Shown here: in pieces, positions 1 through 7,268 of the stretch
Layout: each line of letters starts with the position of its first letter
Numbering within the stretch: the first letter of the stretch is position 1
Assembly: GCF_014174165.1 (NCBI RefSeq)
Contig: NZ_JABEQN010000002.1
Span: 124,001-188,000 of the forward strand
Source of the DNA: Gluconacetobacter dulcium
Lineage (GTDB): Bacteria > Pseudomonadota > Alphaproteobacteria > Acetobacterales > Acetobacteraceae
Reading direction: 5' to 3'
Length of the DNA stretch: 64,000 nucleotides
Made by a program: the position numbers and the translations under genes
Notes under the pieces: model-generated
What the model was told of the DNA's origin: nothing
The model's database searches: none
The model's input: the letters and a program-made list of their open reading frames with translations, nothing else

Positions 1-167
1 AGGTGCGAGGTGACCAGCGTATGCGCGGCCTTGGTATCGCCCTTGTCCCGCCAGCTCCGCGACAGACGCTGCTCGTCTTCCGGCGAGAGCATCGGAAACT
101 TGCGGATATCCTGGAGGTACCTTGAAAGGTTGGTCTCGGGACCAACATTGAGAACTGAAGAGGCCAT
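1..167 (-). CDS. rpoH: RNA polymerase sigma-32 factor RpoH, N-terminal part (runs off the window)
   Basis: The reverse strand encodes about 55 residues starting MASSVLNVG and continuing with SRYLQDIRKFPMLSPEDEQ, the conserved start of alphaproteobacterial RpoH (sigma-70 region 1.2). RpoH directs RNA polymerase to heat-shock promoters. An AAGGAG ribosome binding site lies 8 bases before the ATG at 167. The gene continues beyond base 1. The 250 bases between it and the end of rluD must hold its promoter; no convincing -35/-10 pair was found there. Identification rests on the N-terminal sequence only. Confidence 0.88.
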   Translation of the reverse strand, partial: MASSVLNVGPETNLSRYLQDIRKFPMLSPEDEQRLSRSWRDKGDTKAAHTLVTSH

Positions 168-417
168 TGGTCGGACTCCTTTTCCCTGAGGGAGGCCATG
201 TCCCGCTGATGTCCTAAAGGCACATCTGGCGACAGGGTTGCATGGCCGGCCCGTATGACGCGTGGATGGACTTCACGTCCCCGCGTGGCACCCCCTCCGA
301 GGGCCGCACCGTCGCGGGACGTCCATTCCGACGGTAGCGTCACCCGTCGAAGCATGGACCAAGCCTATCGGCCCGGTCTGGGAGCGTCAAGGAAGCTCCT
401 GGGATATTGCCTTAAAA

Positions 418-1386
418 CTAAGCAATCTTTGCCATGAGCGCCTTGAAATCGGCCGGCGGGGCGGTCTCGAACAGCATGGCTTCGCCCGTGCGGGGATGGG
501 TGAAGCCCAGGCGCGCGGCGTGGAGGGCCTGGCGCGGGAAATCCAGTGCGGCGCGTTTCGCGTCGTCGGGCAGGGTGCGTGCGGCGGCGGGGATGCGGCG
601 CAGATAGACGGGATCGCCGACCAGCGGGTGGCCGCCATGCGAGAAATGGACGCGGATCTGATGGGTGCGGCCGGTCGCCAGCCGGCATTCCACCAGGCTG
701 AGCGCGCCATGGTGGGTGGAGAGGGTGCGGTAATGCGTCAGTGCCGCCTTGCCGCCGTGGGTGACCACGGCCATGCGCTTGCGGTCGCGCTTGTCGCGGC
801 CGATCGCGCCTTCGAATCCGCCGCTGGCGGGAGTCATCAATCCCCATGCCAGGGCCAGGTAGGTGCGGTCGATATCGCGGGTCGCGAAGGCGTCGGACAG
901 GGCTTTGTGGGCCTGTTCGGTTTTGGCCACGACCATGACGCCCGACGTATCCTTGTCCAGGCGGTGGACGATGCCGGGGCGTCGCTCGCCGCCGATTCCC
1001 GTCAGGCTGTCGCCGCAATGGGCCAGCAGGGCGTTGACCAGCGTGCCGTCCTCGTTGCCCGGTGCCGGATGCACCACCAGACCGGCGGGCTTGTCCAGCA
1101 CGATCAGGTCGGCGTCCTCGTACAGGATGGCGAAGGGGATGTCCTGGGCCTGGGGTGTGGCGGGGATTGCCGGCGGAACCCTGATTTCATAACACAGACC
1201 GGGCCGCACCGGATCGGCGGGCTCACGCAGGATCTGGCCGTCGCGGAGTACGTGACCGGCTTCCATCAGCGCCTTGACGCGCGAACGGGACAGCGTATCG
1301 AGCGCGTCGGCCAGGAAGCGGTCGGTTCGCTGGCCGGTATGCTCTTCGGTCGCGCTGACGCGGAGGGGGGGCGTGTCGTCGGTCAT
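418..1386 (-). CDS. rluD: 23S rRNA pseudouridine synthase RluD
   Basis: A 322-residue RluA-family pseudouridine synthase. An N-terminal S4-like RNA-binding region (about residues 15-75, RTDRFLADAL...SRSRVKALMEAG) is followed by the catalytic domain with HRLDKDTSG, which holds the catalytic aspartate, and later GRTHQIRVH. The family converts uridines in helix 69 of 23S rRNA to pseudouridine during large-subunit assembly. Length and domain order are normal. It lies upstream of rpoH on the same strand, an arrangement common in alphaproteobacteria. RluC/RluA assignment is possible in principle, but the S4 domain and the rpoH linkage favour RluD. Confidence 0.9.
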   Translation of the reverse strand: MTDDTPPLRVSATEEHTGQRTDRFLADALDTLSRSRVKALMEAGHVLRDGQILREPADPVRPGLCYEIRVPPAIPATPQAQDIPFAILYEDADLIVLDKPAGLVVHPAPGNEDGTLVNALLAHCGDSLTGIGGERRPGIVHRLDKDTSGVMVVAKTEQAHKALSDAFATRDIDRTYLALAWGLMTPASGGFEGAIGRDKRDRKRMAVVTHGGKAALTHYRTLSTHHGALSLVECRLATGRTHQIRVHFSHGGHPLVGDPVYLRRIPAAARTLPDDAKRAALDFPRQALHAARLGFTHPRTGEAMLFETAPPADFKALMAKIA

Positions 1387-1452
1387 GCACGGCTCTTAAC
1401 GGAAATCGCCCGGCCGGAACATCATGCCGGGCCAAGTTGGATCAAGACAATC

Positions 1453-1857
1453 ATGAATGGACAGGGCGTGAGTGGACCGGGAACGAGCGTGGCGGCCTCC
1501 AGGGGGTTGCTGGCTGCCGTGATCGGCATGGGGGTGCTGTTGGCGGTGGGCTCTCTGGTGCTGGTCGGTGTGCTGGTCCATCGGATATCTCATCCGAAGC
1601 CGGCGGCGATTGCCGGGCTCGACGCTGAACCGGCCGCGCTGGCGGTGGCGGCGGGAAATGATGGCGAACTGGTGCTGGGCGAACCCGCCGGCACGCATGT
1701 CAGCGGCATGACGCGGGAGCGGGAAGGGGTGCTGGCGGTGGCGCTGACTGGCGGCGGTGGCCCCGACCGGGTGCTGCTGTGGGACGTTCAGAACCGACGA
1801 ATCGTTGGCCGGCTGGTCATGAGCCCGGCGGCGCCGCAGGCCGTGCCTGCTCCGTAA
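1453..1857 (+). CDS. Small membrane-anchored protein, DUF6476-like
   Basis: A 134-residue protein with one predicted transmembrane helix near residues 18-45 (LLAAVIGMGVLLAVGSLVLVGVLV), followed by a soluble tail that includes RVLLWDVQNRRIVGRL. That tail and the position divergent from rluD match the uncharacterised DUF6476 family of Acetobacteraceae and Rhodospirillales. The ATG at 1453 is chosen because it places the helix near the N-terminus; the open frame extends far upstream only because it runs antisense to rluD in GC-rich sequence. Function is unknown. The start could be one or two codons off. Confidence 0.7.
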   Translation: MNGQGVSGPGTSVAASRGLLAAVIGMGVLLAVGSLVLVGVLVHRISHPKPAAIAGLDAEPAALAVAAGNDGELVLGEPAGTHVSGMTREREGVLAVALTGGGGPDRVLLWDVQNRRIVGRLVMSPAAPQAVPAP

Positions 1858-1921
1858 TCGCCTGAAAAGCTTCGCACTTGGAAAAAATGTGCCGCAAACC
1901 AATTTTCCTGCTTCGGGTGGG

Positions 1922-1950
1922 TTGCGTCCCCTCTCGCGATGTCATAGAAG
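1922..1950 (+). promoter_or_regulatory. Possible promoter of tRNA-Glu
   Basis: TTGCGT at 1922-1927 and TAGAAG at 1945-1950 are 17 bases apart and end 14 bases before the tRNA. Agreement with the consensus is partial (3/6 and 4/6), so this is a weak prediction based mainly on spacing and position. Confidence 0.35.
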
Positions 1951-1964
1951 CTGCCTCGTCCAAC

Positions 1965-2040
1965 GTCCCGTTCGTCTAGAGGCCTAGGACACCGCCCTTT
2001 CACGGCGGTAACACGGGTTCGAATCCCGTACGGGACGCCA
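1965..2040 (+). tRNA. tRNA-Glu (anticodon TTC)
   Basis: A complete cloverleaf: acceptor arm GTCCCGT pairs with ACGGGAC, anticodon loop CTTTCAC reads TTC (glutamate), T-arm GGGTTCGAATCCC, and the 3' CCA is encoded. The 3' 47 bases (1994-2040) are repeated perfectly at 11669-11715, marking this gene as the integration site of the adjacent element. The gene is intact because the element restores its 3' half. Confidence 0.96.
1994..2040 (+). repeat. attL: 47-bp direct repeat, 3' half of tRNA-Glu
   Basis: Identical over 47 bases to 11669-11715. It runs from the anticodon stem through the encoded CCA. The sequences diverge immediately on both sides, as expected for a site-specific recombination core. 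Confidence 0.95.
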
Positions 2041-2088
2041 TTGATTTCCTTGAGTTTTTCGAGGAAACGGCATGATAAAATTTGGGTT

Positions 2089-2108
2089 TTTGAGCCAGAT
2101 TTGAGCCA
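2089..2108 (+). repeat. Candidate integrase arm-type sites, left end
   Basis: Two copies of TTTGAGCCA at 2089-2097 and 2100-2108, just inside attL. The same motif recurs just inside attR. Short direct repeats inside both ends are what tyrosine integrases use as arm-binding sites; the assignment is inferred from pattern and position. Confidence 0.55.
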
Positions 2109-2134
2109 TCGCGAGGAGGATGCTATCCTCGCGA
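2109..2134 (+). promoter_or_regulatory. Hairpin covering the integrase ribosome binding site
   Basis: TCGCGAGGA (2109-2117) and TCCTCGCGA (2126-2134) form a perfect 9-bp stem with an 8-base loop, ending one base before the integrase ATG at 2136. The only Shine-Dalgarno-like purines (GAGGAGG) lie in the 5' arm and loop. Folding would hide them, so the hairpin probably limits integrase translation, especially on transcripts reading through from tRNA-Glu. Confidence 0.6.
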
Positions 2135-2135
2135 C

Positions 2136-3332
2136 ATGGCAAGCAGCAGCGATAAAACACGAGATCAGGCCGTGACCAGGGCCAAGGGGGACATAGACCC
2201 TGCGACTGGTAAGACCTTGCCGGCTGGCATCTCGTGCCGCGGCCCTAAGCAGTATCAGGCTCGCAAGCAAGTCGATGGCAAGCGCTACCGCAAGACCTTC
2301 TCGACCGCCGCGCTGGCTCGACGGTGGCTCAACGAGACCGCCGCCAAGGTCGAACTCGGCCAATTCAAGGACACCAGCGCGCTCGACAAGCAGACCATCG
2401 GCGACCTTGTGGACAGGTATGCCAAGGAGTGCATGGATGGGCGTGGCGCTGACCTGACAGGGCATATCCCGGCCATTCTCCGGGACAAGGATCTGCCTGG
2501 AGTCCGGCTGTCCAAATTCTGCCTGGCGGATGTGCGCGGCTTCCGGGATCGGATGATGTCTGCCGACTATTCCCCGGCCACGGTCGTCAAACGTCTAAAC
2601 CTACTTGCCTCGGTCATCCAGCACGCCATCAGCGAGTGGGATACCTCCATCGTCAACTACGCCTCCGGACGGTTCGTGAAGCGGCCGGAAGGTGCGGACA
2701 AGAAGCGCAATAGACGGCTCGACGAAGACAAGGACAAGGACGGGAAGACGGAGTTCGATAGGTTGATCGTGGCTGTCTCGGACTCTGTCTATCCGGACGA
2801 TGTGTGGCTGGTCCGCTGGTCGATCGAGCAGGGCACAAGACGCGGTGAGGCGATCGGCCTGCGATGGTGCGATGTCGATATCGAACGCAGCTTGATCAAG
2901 CTGGGGGGCGAGTCCGGCAAGACCAAGACGCACAAGACCCAGGAAGAACAAGGCCCTGAAATCCGCCCGTTGACGCCGGGAGCAAGGCGACTCCTGCTTG
3001 AGAAACGGGACACATACGAGACGCCGCCGGAGCCCGGCGACAGCGTGTTCAGCGTAGGCAAAGAGTCTACATTCAGCATGCGTTACGGGCGGATGGTCAA
3101 ACGCACCGGGCTCCACAACCTGACGTTCCATGACCTGCGCCACGAAGCGACCAGCCGCCTCGCGCGTCTGCTGCCGAACCCGCTGGACCTCAAGAGGGTC
3201 ACGGGACATCGTGATCTGAAGAGTCTGGACCGGTATTATCAGCCGGTCCCGGAATCCATCAGCAAGCAGATCGAGGAGGCTGAGCGGCTGGCCGGCATCA
3301 TCGCCGCCGAGGAAGGCGACGATGACGAGTAA
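2136..3332 (+). CDS. int: Tyrosine recombinase / integrase of the element
   Basis: A 398-residue site-specific recombinase. The N-terminal arm-binding region (about 25-75, KQYQARKQVDGKRYRKTF) is followed by a core-binding helical domain and the catalytic domain. Catalytic residues are visible: the first arginine in GTRRGEAIGLRW, HDLRHE, and GHRDLKSLDRYYQP with the histidine and the nucleophilic tyrosine. It should catalyse recombination between the tRNA-Glu site and the element site. It reads away from attL and overlaps the next gene by 11 bases, suggesting coupled expression with the excisionase-like protein. Confidence 0.93.
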   Translation: MASSSDKTRDQAVTRAKGDIDPATGKTLPAGISCRGPKQYQARKQVDGKRYRKTFSTAALARRWLNETAAKVELGQFKDTSALDKQTIGDLVDRYAKECMDGRGADLTGHIPAILRDKDLPGVRLSKFCLADVRGFRDRMMSADYSPATVVKRLNLLASVIQHAISEWDTSIVNYASGRFVKRPEGADKKRNRRLDEDKDKDGKTEFDRLIVAVSDSVYPDDVWLVRWSIEQGTRRGEAIGLRWCDVDIERSLIKLGGESGKTKTHKTQEEQGPEIRPLTPGARRLLLEKRDTYETPPEPGDSVFSVGKESTFSMRYGRMVKRTGLHNLTFHDLRHEATSRLARLLPNPLDLKRVTGHRDLKSLDRYYQPVPESISKQIEEAERLAGIIAAEEGDDDE

Positions 3333-3663
3333 GGAAGACGAGTCACGCCGTCTGCCGGCCGTGATGGACTACAAGCAGGCCGCCGAGTATCTGGGCGTCT
3401 CCCATGGGCGCCTGCGGAATCTGATGTGGCTCGGCTGCGGACCCAAATCGTTCAGCTTCGGCAAGCGTGACCGCCGCTTTCGTGTCTCTGACCTGGATGC
3501 GTTCATTGGCGCCAAGGTTGGAGACGTGGCGCCCGCGACAGTGATCAAGCGCGGTCCAGGTCGGCCACGAAAAGGACGGACGTGCTTCGGCGCAATGCTC
3601 GCGGTGGGGTTATTGTCGATCGCGATAGCCGCTCTGTCGCTGCTTGCTAAAATCCTGTGGTAA
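3322..3663 (+). CDS. Excisionase-like HTH protein with AT-hook-like motif and C-terminal membrane helix
   Basis: A 113-residue protein whose start overlaps the integrase end. Residues about 15-60 (KQAAEYLGVSHGRLRNLMW...RFRVSDLDAFI) fit the AlpA/MerR-like winged helix of excisionases. A basic KRGPGRPRKGR segment, which resembles an AT-hook, follows, and residues about 88-112 are a hydrophobic helix ending ILW. Xis or AlpA-type proteins bend DNA or activate excision; the location supports this. The membrane tail is unusual for a recombination directionality factor. It could instead be a transcriptional regulator held at the membrane. Confidence 0.7.
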   Translation: MTSKEDESRRLPAVMDYKQAAEYLGVSHGRLRNLMWLGCGPKSFSFGKRDRRFRVSDLDAFIGAKVGDVAPATVIKRGPGRPRKGRTCFGAMLAVGLLSIAIAALSLLAKILW

Positions 3664-4206
3664 CCACGCCCTCACGCCGACACTTCGCGCCTTACGCCGC
3701 TCCCGGTCCTCGCTCGCTCGGCGTCAGCACCAACTATTTGTCGGGCGATCCTGTCTGCTCATGAAGCAGAGGAGCAGCCATGGTCGCGCGGGGCGGTTAT
3801 GCGTGCGGCCCCTGCGATGGCGAGAATCGCGGTGGATGTCCAGCCCTCTTCCGCTTCTGCCCTCATCTCGGTCACCCGGTCGGGACATGTACCATTCCAA
3901 AACCGGACGTAGATTTCAAGTGCTGACCCCGGGCGGGTTGGGATGGCTGTAGTAGGGCTACTTCCAAGCGCGAGGCTTGGGAAAGCTGTCATCCAGCGAG
4001 AAGCGCCTGCCGATTGCTATGTTTACATTTTCGAGCCTAAGGGTAGGATTGATACAACTGGAGCTAGCTAACTTGGTTCCTGCTAGATAGATTCGATTAG
4101 AAAGACGATCTTTTTGAGCAAAACGAAGCAAGCCTTTGACCGATTTCGCCACACCTATCCGGAAAGAGAATGTCCCCCCGTAGGTCATGAGGACGAACGT
4201 CGTGAG
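3664..4206. other. Gap in the element without a supported gene
   Basis: About 540 bases between the excisionase-like gene and the next coding region. Short open frames exist on both strands (for example 3759-3992 reverse), but none has a good ribosome binding site or recognisable sequence. Bases from about 4000 to 4130 are markedly more AT-rich than the surroundings, so the promoter of the following two-gene unit may lie there. Confidence 0.4.
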
Positions 4207-4629
4207 ATGACAAGCGCTGATGGGCTCGAACAATGGCGCGACGGGACGGGCGAGGTCGCTGAGGGTGAGCCGCCGATGCTAATGAAAAATCATCCGAAGT
4301 TGCGCTTGTGGGTCGTGCGCGCCGAAGATGTTGTCCATGCGCCGGAATGCGGCGGCTTTGCAGATACGCTCAACGGGAAAGAAATCAAGCATAGCAATCT
4401 CACAGGCGCTCGTCCTGCGCATTGCGGCGGCCAGCTCGTCTTTGTCGAGAACGATGCAGTTGCGCTTGACGGAGGTTCAGGTCGTTATGGTCCACGTAGC
4501 AAAGAAGAGATGACTGCGGTCGCTAGGGCGTTTAAGAATTCGGGCTATGGGGTGTGGAGTTACGGGTGGGACGATGAAAATGCGTGGCCTTTTCGTATTG
4601 GGTCTCGTCTGCCGCAATGGGTAAAATGA
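4207..4629 (+). CDS. Unknown protein coupled to the XRE/ImmA-type gene
   Basis: A 140-residue protein I do not recognise. Its core reads PKLRLWVVRAEDVVHAPECGG, has a second CGG about 30 residues later (ARPAHCGGQLVFV), and ends SYGWDDENAWPFRIG. No signal peptide or membrane helix is seen. Its TGA stop overlaps the ATG of the metallopeptidase gene, so the two are probably translationally coupled and act together. The start is uncertain: ATG 4207 is used, but a TTG at 4114 or the ATGs near 4276-4282 are possible. The partner suggests a regulator/effector or toxin-antitoxin-like pair; this is inference. Confidence 0.6.
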   Translation: MTSADGLEQWRDGTGEVAEGEPPMLMKNHPKLRLWVVRAEDVVHAPECGGFADTLNGKEIKHSNLTGARPAHCGGQLVFVENDAVALDGGSGRYGPRSKEEMTAVARAFKNSGYGVWSYGWDDENAWPFRIGSRLPQWVK

Positions 4630-6059
4630 ATCTCCCATTGAAGGCCGAACTTGACCGCGTGTTCGGTCTGGAGTCGTGTGGCGATACACCAGAAGATCGG
4701 GCCGCCAGTTCCCCACGTCGTTTTGTCAGAAGTCAGTCGCAACTTTCCCCCGACCGTCCCGCTGCGACCGGACCACGCATGACCGCTCGGTGGGCATTAA
4801 AACAATTCGGCTACGCTGCACTCCGCGAGGCGGTCGATGAGGGTGCGACCGTCATTAGTGTCAGTCTTGATGAGCCTGCGCGCTCGCTGCGGGAGCAGCG
4901 TGTGAGGCTCGGACTCACGCAAGAGCAGGTGGCTCGGGCTAGCATGCTTACGGTCAACGACGTGCGGCGCGCTGAGCAGCTAGGGGCGATCTCGCCGGTT
5001 CGTCGCCTGCAACTCCTTGCCCAAACTCTTGGGCTCAACGATGAGCAACTGGGCGTCCGACCAGATGCGAGCGCCGACCAGCAATTAGCAGTCCGCCTGC
5101 GGACGCTCGGGAGTGCCGGACACAACGTACGCTTCTCACCCTCCCTGGTGCTCAAGCTTGCGGAGGCGGCGTGGACGATATCGCGGCAAAACTTGCTCGC
5201 GGTCGAGCTTGGTGTTGTTCCGAATATACTCAAGCACTTTGATGCGAGCGATGATTATTATGCTCCAGTATGGCGCCGGGGGTATGATCTGGCAGAACGA
5301 ACGCGCACCCTGCTGAACTTAGATCCACTTGCCCCAATCCCATCAGTGCGTGAGCTCATTGATCAACTGGGGATTCCGCTGATTCAGGCCGCAATGGGAG
5401 CGGCCTTCGCAGGCGCAACGGTAGTTAATGGTGACGATCGAGGGATCGTCATCAATACTGAAGGTGACAACCAGAATGTCTGGGTGAGGCGGATGACCTT
5501 GTGTCACGAGCTTGGCCATTTGCTTTGGGATCCACCAGCTCGTCTGCGCCGCCTTCATGTCGACCGTTACGATGACTTGCGCACTGCCGAGGCCGGCGGC
5601 GGCGACGAAGTAGAGGCGCGTGCTAATGCCTTCGCCATTTCCTTTCTGGCACCGCGTGAGGCTGTAATCGAAATCGTCAAGCGTGGTGCAAGTCCGACTG
5701 ATCAGGTGATCGAGCTCATGAAACGCTTCGGCGTTGGCGCAACGGCCGCGAAGTATCACATCGCGAATGTCTCGCGCAACTGGGGTGCCGAGGTCGATAC
5801 CCGGCATGTCGCATCTAACCAGCTTCCGCCACCTGATGATTATTGGACAACAAACGAGAACTGGACGGCGGACTATTTTCCCGTCGCCGGCGTTCCTATT
5901 AGTCGTCGTGGGCGCTTCTCCGGGTTGGTAGCTATTGCCGCTTCCCGAGAACTGATTTCGACCGATACGGCGGCATCATGGTTGCAGGCGGCACCCTCGG
6001 CTTTGGCTCAGCAGTTGGCGACAATTGCCGAACTGACTGCTCAGGATCTTGCTGTTTAG
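4626..6059 (+). CDS. XRE-type HTH and ImmA/IrrE-type metallopeptidase fusion
   Basis: A 478-residue protein. Residues about 85-135 (SLREQRVRLGLTQEQVARAS...VNDVRRAEQLG) form an XRE-like helix-turn-helix. Residues about 235-375 match an ImmA/IrrE (COG2856) domain with the zinc-binding HELGH at about 294-298 and downstream EARANAFAISFLAP. Members cleave a repressor or antitoxin in response to damage or phage signals. The region before the HTH is unassigned. The start is set by a 4-base overlap with the upstream stop. The pair is the main cargo of the element and could control excision, defend the host, or be an addiction module. Confidence 0.85.
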   Translation: MNLPLKAELDRVFGLESCGDTPEDRAASSPRRFVRSQSQLSPDRPAATGPRMTARWALKQFGYAALREAVDEGATVISVSLDEPARSLREQRVRLGLTQEQVARASMLTVNDVRRAEQLGAISPVRRLQLLAQTLGLNDEQLGVRPDASADQQLAVRLRTLGSAGHNVRFSPSLVLKLAEAAWTISRQNLLAVELGVVPNILKHFDASDDYYAPVWRRGYDLAERTRTLLNLDPLAPIPSVRELIDQLGIPLIQAAMGAAFAGATVVNGDDRGIVINTEGDNQNVWVRRMTLCHELGHLLWDPPARLRRLHVDRYDDLRTAEAGGGDEVEARANAFAISFLAPREAVIEIVKRGASPTDQVIELMKRFGVGATAAKYHIANVSRNWGAEVDTRHVASNQLPPPDDYWTTNENWTADYFPVAGVPISRRGRFSGLVAIAASRELISTDTAASWLQAAPSALAQQLATIAELTAQDLAV

Positions 6060-6267
6060 ATCACTCAAGGGGGGGGGAGGTGGGCTTGGGCCGCTCTTGT
6101 CGGCCTTAAGTCTTCGCGACATCGGGGCGTATAGCTCTCATGAAGGACGGTAGTGCGAATGGCAGCTTTTCTACCCTCGCAGACCCGAACCAAACATTCC
6201 GCTTCCTCCCCTCCCGCATAGCTGCCGGTCTAACATGCGCTTATGGCAGGCCGTCGGAAGCCGTTCA

Positions 6268-6828
6268 TCACGCGACCTCTAGGCACCGGTAGACCGAAGC
6301 CCGACCGATCCCCAGCCGCTTCGCGATTTCGGTAGGACTGACACCTTCGGCTGACATCGCCCTGACATGGACGGCCTTCGCGCGCGCGGTCGGCTTGCGT
6401 CCGCGATATTTTCCTTCAGCCTTCGCTTTTGCGATCCCCTCCGCCTGCCGCTCCTTCATAATGTCGCGCTCGAATTCGGCTACGGCTGCCAGCAAGGTCA
6501 GCGTCAGCTTGCTGGTCGGACTGCTGGTATCCAAAGGCTGCCCCCCCATAGACAGGATAACCAGATCAGCGCCCTTGGCCTGCACCCGATGCACGAACGA
6601 CAGTAAGTCCGTCGTCGATCGCGCCAAGCGGTCGGGCTTCGTCACCACCAACGCATCGCCTTGGCGCAGATAGTCGATGGCCGCCTCCAGTTCCGGCCTG
6701 ACAGTGATGGTGCCTGACACTTGTTCCGCGAAGACCCGATTGCATCCCTGCGCTTCGAGATCACGGACTTGCGCCGCCAACCCCGCCGCCTGCTCCGTCG
6801 TGCTGGTCCGAGCATATCCGATCCTCAT
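6268..6828 (-). CDS. Serine recombinase, Tn3 resolvase/invertase family
   Basis: A 186-residue protein starting MRIGYARTSTTEQ, with the catalytic serine in YARTST, the resolvase core (DYLRQGDALVVTKPDRLARS), ERDIMKERQAEGIAKAKAEG and a C-terminal helix-turn-helix (SPTEIAKRLGIGRASVYRCL). ATG 6828 is chosen because GGAG lies 6 bases upstream and it gives the usual family length; ATG 6840 is possible. Such enzymes resolve plasmid multimers or cointegrates. The region just upstream has matching inverted motifs that look like its res site. Confidence 0.9.
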   Translation of the reverse strand: MRIGYARTSTTEQAAGLAAQVRDLEAQGCNRVFAEQVSGTITVRPELEAAIDYLRQGDALVVTKPDRLARSTTDLLSFVHRVQAKGADLVILSMGGQPLDTSSPTSKLTLTLLAAVAEFERDIMKERQAEGIAKAKAEGKYRGRKPTARAKAVHVRAMSAEGVSPTEIAKRLGIGRASVYRCLEVA

Positions 6829-6857
6829 GCCCAGCTCCATAGAATCTAAGACCTCAT

Positions 6858-6959
6858 TGAGATGGTATCTCAAAAAGAGATTTCAATCCGTGTGAGACAG
6901 AAAATGATGATTGTCGCCTGCATCGTAATCATCTCATACGACCCTGCCCTAATGAGACG
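6858..6959. promoter_or_regulatory. Candidate res site of the serine resolvase
   Basis: Directly upstream of the resolvase gene: palindrome TGAGAT-GGT-ATCTCA at 6858-6872, an outward pair TGAGACA (6893-6899) and TCTCA (6933-6937), and TGAGACG at 6953-6959. Multiple inverted TGAGA half-sites next to a resolvase gene are the classic layout of res and would also autoregulate the gene. Confidence 0.5.
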
Positions 6960-6960
6960 T

Positions 6961-7203
6961 TCAGAATGGGACATCGTCGTCTTCGTCCAGCACGAGCTTC
7001 GCTCGTGAAGCCCCACGCCCTTCCCTGGCGCCTGCCACTGCGTGGCACCGCCCTTCCCCCGCTGCCACGCTTCGCGTGGCAGCCGCCGAAGGCGCTGGCG
7101 CTGACGACGGGCACGAGTTCTCCATCTCCCATTCCCACAGGTCTTGATCCTGCTGCTGACGCCGCGTCTCAGCATCATGGGCCAGTTCCGCAATGCGTCC
7201 CAT
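6961..7203 (-). CDS. Small protein with SSB-like acidic C-terminal tail
   Basis: An 80-residue protein starting MGRIAELAHDAETRRQQQ and ending DEDDDVPF. The acidic tail ending in Pro-Phe resembles the tip of single-stranded DNA-binding proteins (DDDIPF), which recruits replication and repair proteins. No OB fold is visible, and the middle is low-complexity, encoded over three short DNA hairpins. GGAG lies 8 bases before ATG 7203; ATG 7218 is an alternative. Two 17-bp palindromes lie just upstream. It belongs to the mobilization/maintenance region. Whether it is expressed is unproven. Confidence 0.45.
   Translation of the reverse strand: MGRIAELAHDAETRRQQQDQDLWEWEMENSCPSSAPAPSAAATRSVAAGEGRCHAVAGAREGRGASRAKLVLDEDDDVPF
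6991..7083. repeat. Cluster of three short perfect hairpins
   Basis: Perfect inverted repeats CACGAGC/GCTCGTG (6991-7007, loop TTC), TGCCAC/GTGGCA (7033-7047, loop TGC) and GCTGCCACG/CGTGGCAGC (7061-7083, loop CTTCG). They lie inside the small SSB-tail gene. Such clusters can be single-strand initiation signals of plasmids or REP-like sequences. Confidence 0.5.
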
Positions 7204-7221
7204 CGTTTCATCTCCCATTGA

Positions 7222-7267
7222 GTTACGCGCGGCGCAACATCCACCACGTTGTTACGCCGCGCGTAAC
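7222..7267. promoter_or_regulatory. Tandem palindromic operator-like sites
   Basis: Two related 17-bp palindromes, GTTACGC-GCG-GCGCAAC (7222-7238) and GTTACGC-CGC-GCGTAAC (7251-7267), lie in the short gap between two reverse-strand genes and just upstream of the SSB-tail gene. Two spaced copies of one dyad indicate binding of a dimeric repressor. The binding protein is not identified. Confidence 0.55.
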
Positions 7268-7268
7268 A

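Noticed and set aside
262-1857. A 531-codon open frame on the plus strand starting at 262
   Set aside because: Its first 400 codons are antisense to rluD and arise from GC-rich codon bias. Only the last 134 codons, from 1453, look like a real protein.
3759-3992. A 77-codon reverse open frame in the element
   Set aside because: Fairly natural residue composition but no ribosome binding site or recognisable domain; could be a remnant, not enough to call.
3958-4233. A 91-codon reverse open frame in the AT-richer part of the element
   Set aside because: It overlaps the start region of the forward-strand gene and has no supporting signals.
6069-6077. Run of nine G in the gap after the metallopeptidase gene
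   Set aside because: Could suggest a slippage site, but it lies in non-coding sequence with no gene depending on its length.
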